Source: Caenorhabditis elegans (Eukaryota > Nematoda > Chromadorea > Rhabditida > Rhabditidae). Taken from it: a stretch of 64,000 nucleotides of DNA. Positions within the stretch are counted from its first letter, which is position 1, and every line of letters begins with the position of its first letter. The stretch covers positions 3,410,001 through 3,474,000 of the forward strand of contig NC_003283.11 of the NCBI RefSeq assembly GCF_000002985.6, read 5' to 3'. A program made the translations under genes and the position numbers. Shown here in pieces: positions 34,876-48,210 of the stretch. Under the pieces are notes generated by a model. The model was not told the DNA's origin and searched no databases. It saw nothing but the letters and a program-made list of their open reading frames with translations.

Positions 34876-35895
34876 ATCTAGAAATAAAATGTTAATTTTG
34901 AAGTTAAAGATATTAGAAAAGGTATAAAGAAAAAGGAAAGAACAAAAAGAAAAACAAAAAAAAAGATAAATGAAATTTGAGATTTAAGTAGCTGAAGGTG
35001 GAGGAGAATAAGAAGACAGGAAAAGTACAAAGGATGCGCTTCCTCCTGAGGAGGGAGGATCGGTGTCAAGTTACGGGAGTTCTTAGAGAAAATGATCCGT
35101 TAAAACACAAAAAAATCAATATCCACGTAGCAAAACTGTGATCGCTTATCACTATTTACCGAGTACTACTACTATCATGACACAATACACACAAGAGCTT
35201 TGACCTAACATCCAGTGATCAGCTATCGGATCGGTATCAAAAATATAAGAGAGAGAGAGATACCCAAAGAGCACTTTTTCATCATACAGAGCATCAAAAG
35301 CATCAAAAAACCAGTAAGGGGAAACGATTTTTTTGCGGGAAATAGTGGAGGATATGTGGAGAGAGTGTTTGCAGGCACTCGAAAAATATATCCAACCAAG
35401 ATATATCGGAAAGGTCTTTATCAAATTAGATATGTTTTTAGCTAAATTCTCTATATTTAGATCTGGGATGAAATCTGAAAAAAGAATATACAAATTTATG
35501 AAAATGAGAAATAAATAAGGCTCAGGATACGAGAATTTTGTTACGTGCTGGGGTATGTAACCTAGTTGTGCAAGCATAGGGGTCTCAAACGGAACACGAA
35601 TGGAATTCAAGGGGTGTCAGGTTGCATAAGAAGAGCCTAGAAAGAGGAGATATGTTTTGACTCTACCACCTCCAACCAACAACTACTGAAGTTATGTACA
35701 TATATATGAATGAGCTGGGGGAGATGGAAAGGGGGAGGAGAGAAGAGTGTGCAAATAGGGGAGGGCAAAGTGGTGGCTGGCAAGGAGTTGGAAAATTTTG
35801 GAAGGTGCTAAAAGGAGGAGGTGACCCCCACTGTGAGCAACAACAGGTGGAATGGAGGATGGGTTAGAGATGTGGATAGGGCTGAAATTATTATA

Positions 35896-36450
35896 GGTGG
35901 AGTAGCGCCAGTAGGGAAAGTGTTAAAACTACTGACTTGGTGCCAAAATAGCCGAATATTAAGATAAAACGTTTCAAAAACTTTTTGAAAATTTTTTATT
36001 TACTGGCAAAAAATGACAATTACTCAATAGGCAAAAACTCATAATTTTGGAAATCGATCAAAATAAATTTTTTGCCCTACATTTTCATACTTTAATTTTG
36101 TTTTATTTGTTTGTATTAAAACATTGTAGGGGTCGGAACATGCGACCGGAAATTATTTTTTTAAAAAAATTTTAAAGAGTATTGGCATGTGTTTTTAAAA
36201 TGACCAAAAATTACAGTAAAAGCTTTTAAAAAATTTTTTTGGAATTTCTTAATGCACTGAAATAATTGGAACAAATTGCATATTTTTCTTCAATTTTTAT
36301 ATTTTAATTGTTTTTTTTATTAATTGTGGAAATTTCCCAAAAGGTACACATTTTTTAAAAATTTGGCAATTTACGAAAACTGACTGGAATCTTTCAAAAA
36401 TCTATATTTTTTGTAGTGTTTTTACTGATGTTTGGTCATGTTAGACAACC
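35896..36450. repeat. one-ended MITE fragment (GGTGGAGTAGCG family)
   Basis: Starts with GGTGGAGTAGCGCCAGTAGG, the same end as the element at 4641-5047. It continues with shared interior text (ACATTGTAGGGGTCG; compare 4845 and 36123), but no right terminal repeat is visible. Confidence 0.65.
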
Positions 36451-39400
36451 TTCAAATAATTTTAATTTTAAAATCGCAAATCCTGAAAACTACTAGAAAA
36501 AAAGTTCCGACTCTACGAAAAGTTGATTAAAAATTAAAAATGTACTGATAAATTATACAAAAATTTAGAATTTTTCCGATACAAAAACAAGTTTTCGAAA
36601 GTATAATTTGTTTTTGAAATTAAAGAAAATTCTTTTTTTAAAACTATTTTTAAAAAAGTTAAAAATGTGAATAAATTCAGAAAAATATTCAAAAAATGGT
36701 ACAAAATGTTGAAAACAAATATATCCAAACGTCACCGACCTTCTAAAAAAAAGGAGCAAAGTTCCAGGAAAACTAAAAAATTTAGAAACTTTGCAATCAT
36801 TGCAATTATTATTACAAGGAGTTTATAATACCGGAACAAAACATAGAATTTCAGTTCAAAATTATGCACATCTACTAAATTATAAGTATGTACCAAACTA
36901 GCATATATGCCAAAAATCAATGCCAAATTTGGCAGGTGCGCTAAATTTCCAGACAGGTGTATGCGAAATTGGCAGGTGTCTATAACTAGGTGCTACTTGG
37001 ATTTTCAGAAGGTTTGCAGCATGAGCTGGGAACATTTTTAATTTCTAGAATAGAAGGATAGTTTTTGAAAATCTGAACATTTTTGGTAGCAATTTCGAAA
37101 CTGGAAATTTAAAAATCAAACATATTTTGAAATTCGAATTTCGCAGTTTCAAATCTACCAACTTATTTTCCAAAATAGGATTATAACAGTGACTGGATTG
37201 ACCTTGCGTTCTCATTTCTCACACACAGAAATTTCGGAACAATGCGTTAGTCCGCATGGTTGGAGACTTATTGACTAACGGAAGAGAGTACTGTAATGAC
37301 GTGGCATTGTAGTGGTCCGTATTTGTCAACGGAAGGAGGTAAGAACGTGTCTAATGACACCTAGAGTGCAAAAGTATGGGAATAAGAGGGTTGAAAGAGG
37401 GAAAATGTTTATAAATGGGAGCAAGTTGGGATACATTTTGGGAGCAAGAAGTATAAACTAACTTCTTATTGGACACAGATGTCGAGAAAAGAACTTGCAA
37501 AAATTTTAACCTTGGCAATTTTTAATTTGAGAGAATTGAAGTTTTGTAGTAGAGTTTCTGAAATTTCAGATGAAATTTTGTTCATGAAACACAATCTGAA
37601 GGTCAAAAAAACCTCTAAAAATCAAAAAATTGACCCAAAGTTGATTGAAGAGAAATTCAAAAATTTAGATTAGAAATAATGTATAATATAATTTTCATAT
37701 ATTTGCAATTCCAAAATAGAGCTTTTGTATAATATTTGCGAAAATATCTTTCAGATTCCAACTACATACTTCAAGCACTCACAAAAATCTGTAAAAATTC
37801 AAAATTCTTTTAAAATTGGAAAAACCTCACATGTAATAACTTTTTGGAAGTCTAAAAAAATTCATTTTAATTATTTTAGAAATATTTTTTCCAAAATAAA
37901 ATTTCAATATCAAAACCCGAAAATCTCATTAACGAAAAAAATTAAACACAACAACGAAAACCCTTCTAAATCCTCTATTTTTTCGAGTCTACCAAATAAT
38001 GTAATCTCGAGAACAAATACAATGATATCTTGGGTAAGTTGCATAACACTACGAGCAGCTGGTACCATGCACCTCTGCGAACAGACGGGATGGAACAATA
38101 GGTGAACATGAACATAGACTACTGACGGGGGGAGAAGAACTTTGTCTACACACTAATTTGCATAAAATATGTTAGTACTTTAGTGGGGTTTTGCAAAGAA
38201 AGGGGGACAGCAATTATGTACTTTTCATCAAGATTTGTTTGGAAAGATTTTCTACCAATTTTCAAAAATTGTGACAAGTTTTCAAAAATCTAGAACAAAA
38301 ATATAGCTCTCACCGCAATAGTTTTATAACTAGGAGCCAGGGGACCAAGATAAGCCACGCCCCAAAAATGGTCAAGTATTCTCAGAAATTTTATTTTTGG
38401 AAAACATTGCTTGTAGCCACTTTGTGGGCATGATCAGCAAATTTAAAAGTTTTAGAAATTGTTTGGTGTCAACCTAAAGATTAAGATTTACAATTACTAA
38501 CATTTTGAATTAAATTTTTTTAATTTAGTTCCTAATTTTTAATTTACTTTCCACTTTTTATTTTCAATTAAAACGTTAAGTCTCAAACTTGAAAAAACAT
38601 TTGCGTTAAAAATTTCTGGAATTTCTAAAATTCCAGAAAAGCTAAATTTTTACTTTCAGGAAAAAAGACTCAGACAATTTTTGTACAATAGAATAATAAT
38701 ACAAATGATTGAAAATACACAATTTTTATCTAAATTTCTTGTTCTAAATTTTTTTGTCCTGAATATTTTCCCTTATGCCAAACAAATATTTTGAAAAAGT
38801 AGTAAAATAGTAAAACTTTTTTTTTGCAAAAAGCGCAACAAGACGCTGAATGGGTACTATAGGTGAAAATTATGATGAATAGAAAAAGAAGACGGACGGA
38901 GCAAAAAGGAGAGGATGCCAGTGCGTTGAAGCATGAACGAAGAAGCACAAGAGACATGAAAAGCAACGTGAATTTTGAATTCTAGTAGAGATGTAGGGGG
39001 TAAGGGAATTTGGAATTCTAGAATAAGAAAATGTCGTCTAGAGGTCTCCAGCTGTGAGAGCACCAAGAGTGAGACATCTGACCTGTTGGGTGGCAGAAGA
39101 ATGGGACTATTAAACGGTCCAATTACAGACAGATGACCAGGTGAAAGTGGGGGTAGAGGAGCGTGGGAATCGGAATTTGAGCCGGAAAAAAGCGAAAATA
39201 AAATCCTAGAAACAATTGTGAAAGAAAACCTGTTCCAAATTGTAAGAATTTTGCCCAAATTCTTTTTAACAGCTAACAGCTGTAAGATAATTAAGCGAGC
39301 GTTTGGAGCTTCGAAATAAAACAATTTTTTTGAATTTTCAGAACACTTGGAAACTATAAAGTTTATGAGCTAGTTTTTCAGATTTTTGAAAAAAAATCAG

Positions 39401-42400
39401 CATTTTTTCTGAATTCCTCCGAAGTTTTTTTAAATGGTTTTTTGCGTTAAATTATAGTAAAAAATTTTCTAATTTTATAATAATTTTTCCAAAAATTTTG
39501 AGAAAAAAATTTAAAAATCGCTAGAAAAATTTGAGATTTTTAAAAAAAAAAAAAAAATAGCCAATAAATGGGCGGCTCTTGGTGAAATCATCGGAGTAAT
39601 TTGGTAGTTTTAGAATAAGATAACATTTCAAAATTTGAAAAAAAAAATTTACGAGAAAAAATCAGAAATGTGCTGAAAAAATCATAAATTTTTAAAAGTG
39701 GGTGTGCTATTTTTGCTAAATTTTAAAAAATTCATATAAAGTTTCGAAAATATTTGTAAATTTTTCTTCAGAATAATTTTTTCAATAAGCTTTTATTTAA
39801 ACCTAGTAGACATTTTCACCATCCAAATACCCCAATTAAAGCTTTCAAACTTCCACCCCTACATCCCTTAATTATGACGTACCAAATAATTATGCTCCAA
39901 CTTCCCCAAATCCACGTAATAAACGTGCTGTTAGTTGCGTAAGGATGCTCCCACCTGCCCCATGGAATTTGTGCTCCCTGGGAGCTAATAACTACTAATT
40001 GTCGTACAGAACATGACAGATGTATGTATGTGGAGAGATGTTTATTTTGATAGGAGATTTGACAGGGGATAGGTGAGAAGGGATTAGTGATGTACATTTG
40101 ACCGGATTACCGGTTGAGGACTACTGTGTGTTTGTGTGTGAATTGGGTGACAGAACACACATGTTAACCTCAAATGGAACTTGAAATTGACAGCAGGAAA
40201 AGTTACCACTAAAAGTTAAAAAATTTGGGTGAAATTGGTTTGAATTTTTATTTTCAAAGTTTGTTTTTAAAACAGTATGCATGGAATTTCAAAGCCACAG
40301 AAAATAATGCAAAAATTAAAACAAATTAAACTTTATCCAAAAAATTTAATTCTAAAAATGTAGGAAATCAAACAGTTTTTCAAATGATCGTTTGCTTCAA
40401 AATTCTATGAACTACTACTACTTCAAAGTGGAGTGGGACATGCCATGGCGTGATGTCAATGAATTTTTAAAAGCGGTCAGAATTTCGTGAAAAGTTGGTC
40501 AACGGAGTTGTTTTTTTTTTCAACTAAATGGTTCCAATAACTTTGGCAAGCCAGCAGACCTAAAATATTTGACAATAATTTTTTGGCGGCTCGCTGTGAA
40601 AATTGAGCACGTTCACATTTGGTCTGGATCATAATTAGAGAGCTCCAAAAAAATGAACAAAAGGAGAAAGGATGTGCATGAACGGAGAGCAGACACTATT
40701 ATATTAACAGGTAGGTATAATTAGTGAGAAAATTGAGAGGTGTGTACTTCCCGCTGAGCATCTGGAGGTGGGGCAGTGGGGGATGGAGTTTTGGGTGCAC
40801 AAAAAGTGAATAGGTAAGAAATAGAGGTCTCAGAAAAAAAAAGAAAAATAGCCAATATATGGGCGGAGCCTAAATTGAATAAATTCCTGGTGGTATCGTC
40901 GGAGTAAATTAAAATTTCGAATAACTAAAAATTTCAAATTTTAAAAACAAAATGAACGCTAATAAAACTTTTTTTTTGGTTTTCACCATACATATTATTT
41001 ATCGATTTTTTTTAATTTTTGTACACAAAATCTCACTGGGTGTCGGTCGGTACTGTTTCAAAAAACGAGAAATGCCTGCGCAATTCACACCTTACATGTC
41101 AAAAAAAAAGAGAATGAACAACATCAAAGGGATACATTTGATCTACCTTAAAAGAAGAGCATATACTAATATTATGCAACCATGCCAAAAATTAGCCAAA
41201 TGCTCCATTAAGGGCGGCACGGTGTCAAAGGAGCCATGGATTGTATTGCCACCCGGATGTATACGGGCGGGGAGAAGGTTAGCTTTTGACTAATGGACCA
41301 CAAATGAATTTGAGAAGTCTTTGGAGCAAACAGGAGGGTTGACAGAAGTTAAATTTGTTTAATACTCATAAATTGATTGAACTAAAATTTTAAATAAATC
41401 TAGGTAAACTGAATAATTGTTGAAATTTTTTTAAGCAGTTTAAATCATAGCAGAGTTTTCTCCAACGTTACAAAACTTGCGATAAAATGTTTTAAGAATC
41501 GTAAAATAAATTTAAAATAATAGGAATTTTTTTGGCATTTAAAAAAACCTAAAATTCTCAGATTTTTTAAGGGTCAAAAAGATAAAATTGTTTTTAAAAT
41601 CATCAATTTTTTTTTAATTTTTCGACATTTTTCCAAATAATTCTCACGAGTAGGACAAATAATGTTTGAAAAGAAAAATTCCGTAAAATTGAAAATGTTA
41701 ACGATCTAAAATAATTTTCAGCAACCTCAGATGCTGGCAATTTTTCTCTGATTCATTCACAAATTGGCTAGAGACTTCCGCCGATTCTCATCTAATTTTC
41801 TAAATGAGAGTTCCCGGAGGATAGACATAAATGGAGCATACGGAGGAACGGGGTGGGATTCTAAGAGTAAATGTGTGAAGAGCCTTTGATTAACAAATTG
41901 TGCAAAAAGGGATGTGTGAGAGAGGAGACAGGAGAAGTGCTTAGAAGAAGCTTATAGAAATGGGACAAAGTGCGAAATTGCGTGAGAGACGTCGGTAGTG
42001 AAAAGAGCAAAGCGGGATGGGGGGATATATTAAAAAGGGATAAAGCTGAAGAGGTGAATGAATGGCGTGTAGAACTTTCTATTTTGAAACTAGGAATATA
42101 GTTTTCATCTTTCACAACTTATTTGTGATGTTTCCATAATGCTTCAGTACAACATTTTAAAAAATTGAGTTTCCTGGAGTGGCGTCTGGTACCACAATAA
42201 CCAAATATCAAAGTAAAAAAATTCTTTAAAAATTCTAAATTTCATATGATTTTTTTTGAAAGTTGTATCATGATATATTTGGTTTGTTTTGCACTACATA
42301 TAGAAGTGATTTTAGAAAATTCCAAAAAAAGAGTATAATTTTCCTTTGCTCCCAAAAAAAGTGCTCCTTAAACCAAAAAAAGGACGTTTGGAGCATTTCG

Positions 42401-44719
42401 TGACTCGAGGACGTTATCTTTTATTCGAATAAAATGGAATGTGGTGGCTCGTTTCGGCAAAAAAAATTAGTGTGCATATTTTTAGAAACATTCGAATTTT
42501 CTGAACATTTGTATCACTAGAGAAATTTTTTAAACTTTTGAATTCAGCACATTTTCAGTTGTAGCTAGCTCATCCACTTGTCTAAAGCTTGTGTGAAAAG
42601 CTAGTTAATGGAACAACTGGCATGTTCCGAAGGAGAAGAAGGAGAAAATCAAGTAAAATTCAATCATAAGCTTAGATATAAAAGGAGGGAGGGTAGGCCG
42701 GACACTGAAAAGATTATGAAATTTGGGCGGAATCGGAACAATTTAGGCGAGGAAGCTGAGGGATGCGAAAGTTTTGAACTTTTATTCAGCTTGGGAAATT
42801 TTGAAACTGGCAACATTATCAAAGTGTCTGCCTATGTACCTGCCTACCTTTCTGCAGTTCTCTGTAAATGCTGGCGTTGTGAGTATCATAATTTTAAAAG
42901 GCGCGGGCAGGTATTCGCCTTTCTGCAAAAATCCACCGCCCTCAATTTTAGTGCAAAATTCCAAATTTCTCAGATAATTCAACTGGGAGAGATGTACAAA
43001 ATAAAATAAAATAAAATTGGTAGGAAAAAAAAAGAAAATAGAGTAGTGGCCACCAATTGAATACTAAAATACAAGGTAAACACTGTTGGCCCTACCCACC
43101 CCTTAGAATAAGATATTAATAAGAAGTGAGCAAATAGGAAAAACGGAGGTAGTGTCTAACGAGCGGAGGGATAGATATAGAGTGAGAGGAACAAGAAGGA
43201 TAGTGTCTTGTTCTCGGCTTGTTATTGTTTCCGCAAATATTCTCTCCGGTTGTGGTGATGAGCATGAAGTGAGCAACGAGATGATTTTGGAATTGTATAT
43301 AATTAAAATTTTAAGCGTGGGGGGGGGGGGGGGAATTGGGCATTTTTTTCAAAAAATTTCAGAAGCCAATGCTCAAACTTGTACAAACACATTTAAAATA
43401 CAAAACGTGCAGAGTTTTTTTTTGCTGGACTTCCGAAAAATATTGCAAGTGGAAACTGATTTTCGCCATTTTTGACTGTAAAATTTAAAAAAATTTTAAT
43501 AAGATTTTTGAAAACTTTAACACTAAATGTTTTGAACAATAAAAAACATTTTATAACCTGAGAAACTTTTAAGCAAAAAAAATTTTGCCAATAGGCGTAG
43601 GTTGCCTTCAAAATGAATTACGCCTACTTTTGCGAGCCTGGTAATTTTCTTGTGCCAATATCCAAACTTGGCTCAAATCTCCGGCACCTAAGTCCAAGTG
43701 GCAAAGTTTTACCAAAAATAAGATAATACAAGTGACTTATAGTTAGGTCAAAACCGAAAAATAATACCAATAAATTATATCAAAAACCGAATTCTTCCCC
43801 CCAACTGCCTAAGTTGATATGCGTGTGTGTTGCTGTCAAATCTCTTCTCAGCGCTTACCATTTCGGCGATAATCGTTGTGACAGCCCCAATCTTCGTTCC
43901 ACTTTCAAATGCAAAAAGTTTCAAAAATATTGGCAGAGGGAGGGAAATGTGAGGTGCGGGGGATTAATTCATCATTCACACCAGCTAAAATAAAGACGTT
44001 TGAGTTCTAAAAAGGAAAGTTGAGATGAAAAATAAAGTTTTTTTTAATTGTGGAAAAATTTTTTGGAATTTTTAAATAAAAATAAAATTATTTTAGGAAG
44101 TGCAAATTTTATCTATATTTATGTATAAATTTACAAAAATTCACGACACAACAATTAGAGAAAATGTGGACTTGAAAACTTTCAAAATGAGCATTTAAAA
44201 AATTTTGTAGAATTTTTATCAATCCTGGGTTCTCAAAAAATAGGCAGGTACAAAGGCACGTAGGCAACACCATGTAAGTTAATTTTTTTTCAAAATAATC
44301 AATTACACTCTAGTTAGAAAACAACTAAAATGCAGAAAAAAAACAGTAGGATTAAATGCAAAACAAGGTTTAAAACTGGGTGTGAGACGGCTGGAAAAAG
44401 TGGAAAAAAGAGGATGCCCCCGGATGGGAAAAACGAGGTGCTATAAAACGCTAATGAAAAACGGAAAAATGGAATAGCGTCATGCTTCTCCTCTCTTTTT
44501 TTTTCTTTAATTTTACGTTTTCTAACTTCCCACCAGCAAAAAGGCACACTTCATAAACATTGGAAAACATGACAAGTTGACAAGATCGAGAGTAATGAGC
44601 AGATAAATTGATGTATATCATCTCATTTTTGTGGGAAAGAGAGGAGAGGAGGAGGACCAGTTGTTGCGGTTTTATTGCCAGATGACTTCCCGGAGGAGAG
44701 TTGAGGGAGAGGAGGGGTG

Positions 44720-44785
44720 CCGAGAGAGAGCGCAGAGAAATGAGAGTGTCTCGTCGTCTGCGCTCTCGCTCTCGCTATCTCTCAC
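44720..44785. repeat. GA-rich hairpin motif, copy 1
   Basis: GAGAGAGAGCGCAGAGAAATG then GTGTCTCGTCGTCTGCGCTC forms a potential stem-loop (GAGCGCAGA pairs with TCTGCGCTC). A second copy with the same order lies at 45934-45988. Confidence 0.5.
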
Positions 44786-45325
44786 CCTAGCTTTCTAGGA
44801 ACTTAAATAACAACGTTACTACACGGTAGAGCTCAGATAAATTGGCCAACCAGACTCCCGACTAAAATGATTATGATGCGCGAAATGTGTTGGAGACAGA
44901 TGGGGGCATGAATGGAGGGGAGGGGAAGGTCTCCTGAAGTGGAAACTTCATAACAATCAAAAACGCAAATTGTCAAGTGTTTTGAGAGTCACAGATGGTC
45001 AGATTATTGTCACTGGTTCGGTTCACACCATACTCTACAAAATTTTGGAAGCTCTTGTTTTGCCTGCAATTTTTTCGGTTCCTGATTTTAGCGAGAAAAA
45101 TATGGAGGTAATGAAAAAACTTCAATTCGACGGAGAACATGAAGAAGCTCAATTTGATAAGGTTGACTTTTATTTTGGCCTAATTTTTTTATATTTCAAA
45201 AACTATAACAAAAACAATAACTTTGGCGTTTCAGCATATTCCGAAATCAATCAACGACACCCGTTCCAAGGAAGATATATGATAGCTTATATATTTCAAA
45301 CGAAACATGTCTTACACAAAAAACT

Positions 45326-45398
45326 TGCTCCCGGTGAGGCTCGAACTCACGACCTTCAGATTATGAGACTGACGCGCTGCCTACTGCGCTACGGAAGC
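45326..45398 (-). tRNA. tRNA-Met (anticodon CAT, elongator)
   Basis: On the - strand, 73 nt. The acceptor stem GCTTCCG pairs with CGGGAGC (one G-T pair), with discriminator A. D-arm and A box are TAGCGCAGTAGG. The anticodon stem-loop CAGTCTCATAATCTG places CAT at the anticodon. T-arm and B box are GTGAGTTCGAGCCTCAC. There is no intron and no encoded CCA, as expected in eukaryotes. The CAGTCTCATAATCTG loop is the elongator Met type rather than the initiator. Confidence 0.95.
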
Positions 45399-45933
45399 AC
45401 GAAATCTTATCATTTCAACACTGATCACAAAAATTCTCTCATGCCAATAGCTGTGTGTCAAGTGTTTTGTGCGTGAGCCGTTTCAACCGGGCCAAATGCA
45501 CTTGTAATGCGCATGTGTTCGTCCGTCCATTATTAGCGATGCTTAACACAATTTCGACTAACGAGGGATGCACAGAGCCAAAAGCACTATTTGGAAGAAT
45601 GGGAGCTCTTTGCAATCAAGCACTTTTAGGCGGGAGGGGGGATGTTCCGAGTTTGGGGCATAACGAATTGGGAATCGGGGAGGATTTTCTAGTAGCTTTA
45701 TATGTATGTCATAAAAATTTACAACATTCTCAAAACTAATAAATCAAAGCCGGGTGACAGGAACAAAAAAGTGTGGAAAATGGAGGTGTTCGGCCGAAAG
45801 AGGCCTCCGCGGGTAGATTCTTATCTTGCACTATTCGTTGGATGCATTTAAGCGGAACAGAATTCCGATTGGGGAAAAAGGAATGAAGAAGAGGGTTAAA
45901 TTAACTGTACAATTGAAGTATCAATAAGAAGAG

Positions 45934-45988
45934 TGAGAAAGTGAGAGAGCGCAGAGAAGCTAGGGTGTCTCGTTGTCTGCGCTCTCTC
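45934..45988. repeat. GA-rich hairpin motif, copy 2
   Basis: AGAGAGCGCAGAGAAGCTAG then GTGTCTCGTTGTCTGCGCTC. The ends can pair (AGAGAGCGCAGA with TCTGCGCTCTCT). The same arrangement is found at 44720-44785. Confidence 0.5.
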
Positions 45989-46609
45989 GCACCTGCACGT
46001 TTTTCGCCCACGGGGTTCTGGCCTTCCTCATTGAATTTTCCGCTCTCCATTGACAATCGCCGGCCGGATAACGCGTGGGAAAGTCGTGTACTCCACACGG
46101 ACAAATACATTTAATTTTACAAGTAAAATCGAGCCGCGAAGCGACACGCAACGCGCCGTAAATCTACCCTAGATATGGCCGAGCTATAATGGCCTAGTTC
46201 GGCAAACTCTTCTATTTCAACCTATGAGGGAAGTCAGAATTCCGTGTTCGCCGCTGTATTAGTTGCGTCATTGAACAAACAACACATCCACTTGTACCGT
46301 TTCGTGCAAAAAACACACGCGCCGCGCGTAGATCAAAGAATTATTGGCACTTGACCGTTATTCAACGAAGAAGATGAACATACACTTGACTGTAGGAACG
46401 GGATGAGCATTGGAACATGTTTTTTTTGAATTATGGCGGGAATATATATTTTACAACAGTAGAAAAGTTTATGGAATTTTTTCTAAATTATGTAAATATT
46501 TTTAAATGTTAGAAAATATGCTAGAAATAGCTAAATTATTTTGGAATTCCTGCTAGAAATTAATTTCGATTTTTTTTCTTTTCGCGTTTTCCAACGAGTT
46601 TCGTTGATT

Positions 46610-46795
46610 CACGTGGTGCCAGGCTGTCCCATTACGGTTTGATCTACAAAATATTCGGGAGTTTTTTGCGCAAAAACTGTGATGTCAGCACGTTTTCAAC
46701 CATGCAAAATCAGCCGAGAACTCTGCGTATCATCTCCCGCATTTTTTGTAGATCTACGTAGATCAAGCCGAAAGGAGACACTCTGTCACCACGTG
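46610..46795. repeat. palindromic dispersed repeat (CACGTGGTGCC family)
   Basis: Left arm CACGTGGTGCCAGGCTGTCC with GGTTTGATCTACAAAATATT; right arm TTTTTTGTAGATCTACGTAG and ending CTCTGTCACCACGTG. It is a longer relative of the element at 1066-1203 and has no coding capacity. Confidence 0.75.
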
Positions 46796-47789
46796 TTGAT
46801 TAATTTAAATCACAACTTGACGAATTTTCAGTCAATTTTTAAGTAGAAAACTACTGAAATCAACTTTAAATAATTGATTTTTAAGCCAATCTAGGCCAGT
46901 TTCAGAAAATTTCTTTTAGATTATCAGGGTTTCTCTACGGAAAAAGTATCTGAAAGTTTGACAGACGAACAAATATGTAGCAAATTAAGTGCAAATGAAA
47001 AAATTAAACAATTCAAAATTGAAAAAAAAAACTTAAAAAATTATAAATTTTTCAAATTAATATTCGGTATATGTATTCAGAATATGCGCTAGATTAAAAC
47101 TAAAATAATTTTTTTAAAAATTAATAAAATTTGTACTTTTTCAGAACAACTTTAATGCAAATTACTGGGTGCCACAGAGAAACTAATTTAAAAAAAACTC
47201 GTAGTGAACATAAATCAAATTGTCACTCATCACCTTCCGGGTAAAAGTGCGAACAACGACAAAGTTAGTATAATAAAAGATTGATGAGGTTTTCGCGGGA
47301 GCTTTCTTGTGCAATATATCTAGCGTCTTCATCTCAAAAATCTCTACTACTGGGTGGTGCCTGTCATAATCTTTGAGTTGGGGTGGAGAGGGAGCCAACT
47401 GACAACTTATGCTCCTCTTCTTGTCCCATCATCATCATCATCTTTGCGCTTATTATTCCTCCGACTACTCGATTTCCGATCTGATATGCACAAGAGAGGA
47501 TGAGCTCATGGACCTCTCGAATATGTTTTGGAAAAGTTGGAGCAGATGATTTTTTTTTATTTGGAATTCTTGGAAAAGCCAATTTCAGATGTTCAGGTTT
47601 TAAGAAAACTGGCTGTCACAAGGAGATAGAATTTCAGACCACATGGACGGTTTTTGCCGGCGGTCAACAATTGGGCTTATGTAAATTTTGATGGACATTT
47701 TCGAGTCTCTGGCATAAAAATGTGTACCTCTGGTAAAATAAATTCCAGGGCGAATATTTTCTATTTGTGTTTGTTGTTTTCAAAAACTT

Positions 47790-48210
47790 TTTTTTTGTGA
47801 AAAATTTGATTTTCTCGCTATTTTTTTTCAGAAAATATGAATTGCCGGCCAATTTTTTTTTAAATAGTTTTCTCAAACTTTTTTTTCGAGAAAATTTGAA
47901 TTTCCCGCAAAAAATTGTTTAAATTTCAACTCTCTATCAGCTAAAATTTTTGTGTATATTAGAACATCTCGGCAATTTTTTTTCAGAACATCTGAACTTC
48001 CCGCCAAAATTTTTGTCAGGAATTTCTATCTTACCACCAAAAAATTTTGAGAAAAATTTGAATTTCTTGCCAAATTTTTTTTTTGAGAAAATTTAATTTT
48101 CCCACCAATATTTTTGTGCAAAATTGAATTTTCGTCATAATTATTTTCAGAAAATCTGAATTTCCGGCCAAAATTTTTATTGGGCATATGTGTGAATTTC
48201 CGGCCAAAAT
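47790..48210. repeat. degenerate tandem ladder (GAATTTCCCGCC type)
   Basis: Imperfect 35-45 base blocks of the form GAAAA-TTGAATTTCC-GCCAAAATTTTT. Two adjacent blocks near 48150-48225 are almost identical (AATTTCCGGCCAAAATTTTT). A second run of the same family fills about 49790-50130. Confidence 0.6.

Larger units (their letters stand above)
34876..45325. other. long gene-poor region upstream of cfz-2
   Basis: About 10.4 kb with no protein gene I would accept: open frames are short, lack splice partners and match no family I know. Contents: purine-rich tract 35640-35880; MITE fragment at 35896; paired repeat segments at 39555-39640 and 40845-40930 (ATAGCCAAT-A-ATGGGCGG in both); G15 run at 43319-43333; GA-rich hairpin motif at 44720-44780. 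Because it is 5' of a Wnt receptor, it plausibly holds distal control elements, but no site can be singled out from the sequence. Confidence 0.4.

Noticed and set aside
37479-37673. 64-residue open frame starting MSRKELAKILTLAIFN
   Set aside because: Short, Lys-rich from AT-rich composition, no splice context, no family likeness and no neighbouring exon that extends it.
38857-39324. 155-residue open frame on the - strand
   Set aside because: The Ser/Pro/Leu-rich text reflects purine-rich + strand sequence. There is no splice partner or family match.
40952-41293. 113-residue open frame
   Set aside because: Composition shifts from AT-driven hydrophobic to mixed text overlapping dispersed repeat sequence (GAGAAATGCCTGCGCAATTC). 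No domain.
42608-43009. 133-residue open frame on the + strand
   Set aside because: No recognisable domain, no signal peptide or membrane pattern, and overlapping frames on both strands are equally open.
44970-45476. 168-residue open frame over the tRNA
   Set aside because: It runs straight through the tRNA-Met gene on the opposite strand, and its second half is the tRNA read as protein.
46610-46795. microRNA precursor
   Set aside because: The fold is explained by a dispersed palindromic repeat with a sister copy at 1066-1203. The arms are too diverged and too long for a typical precursor.
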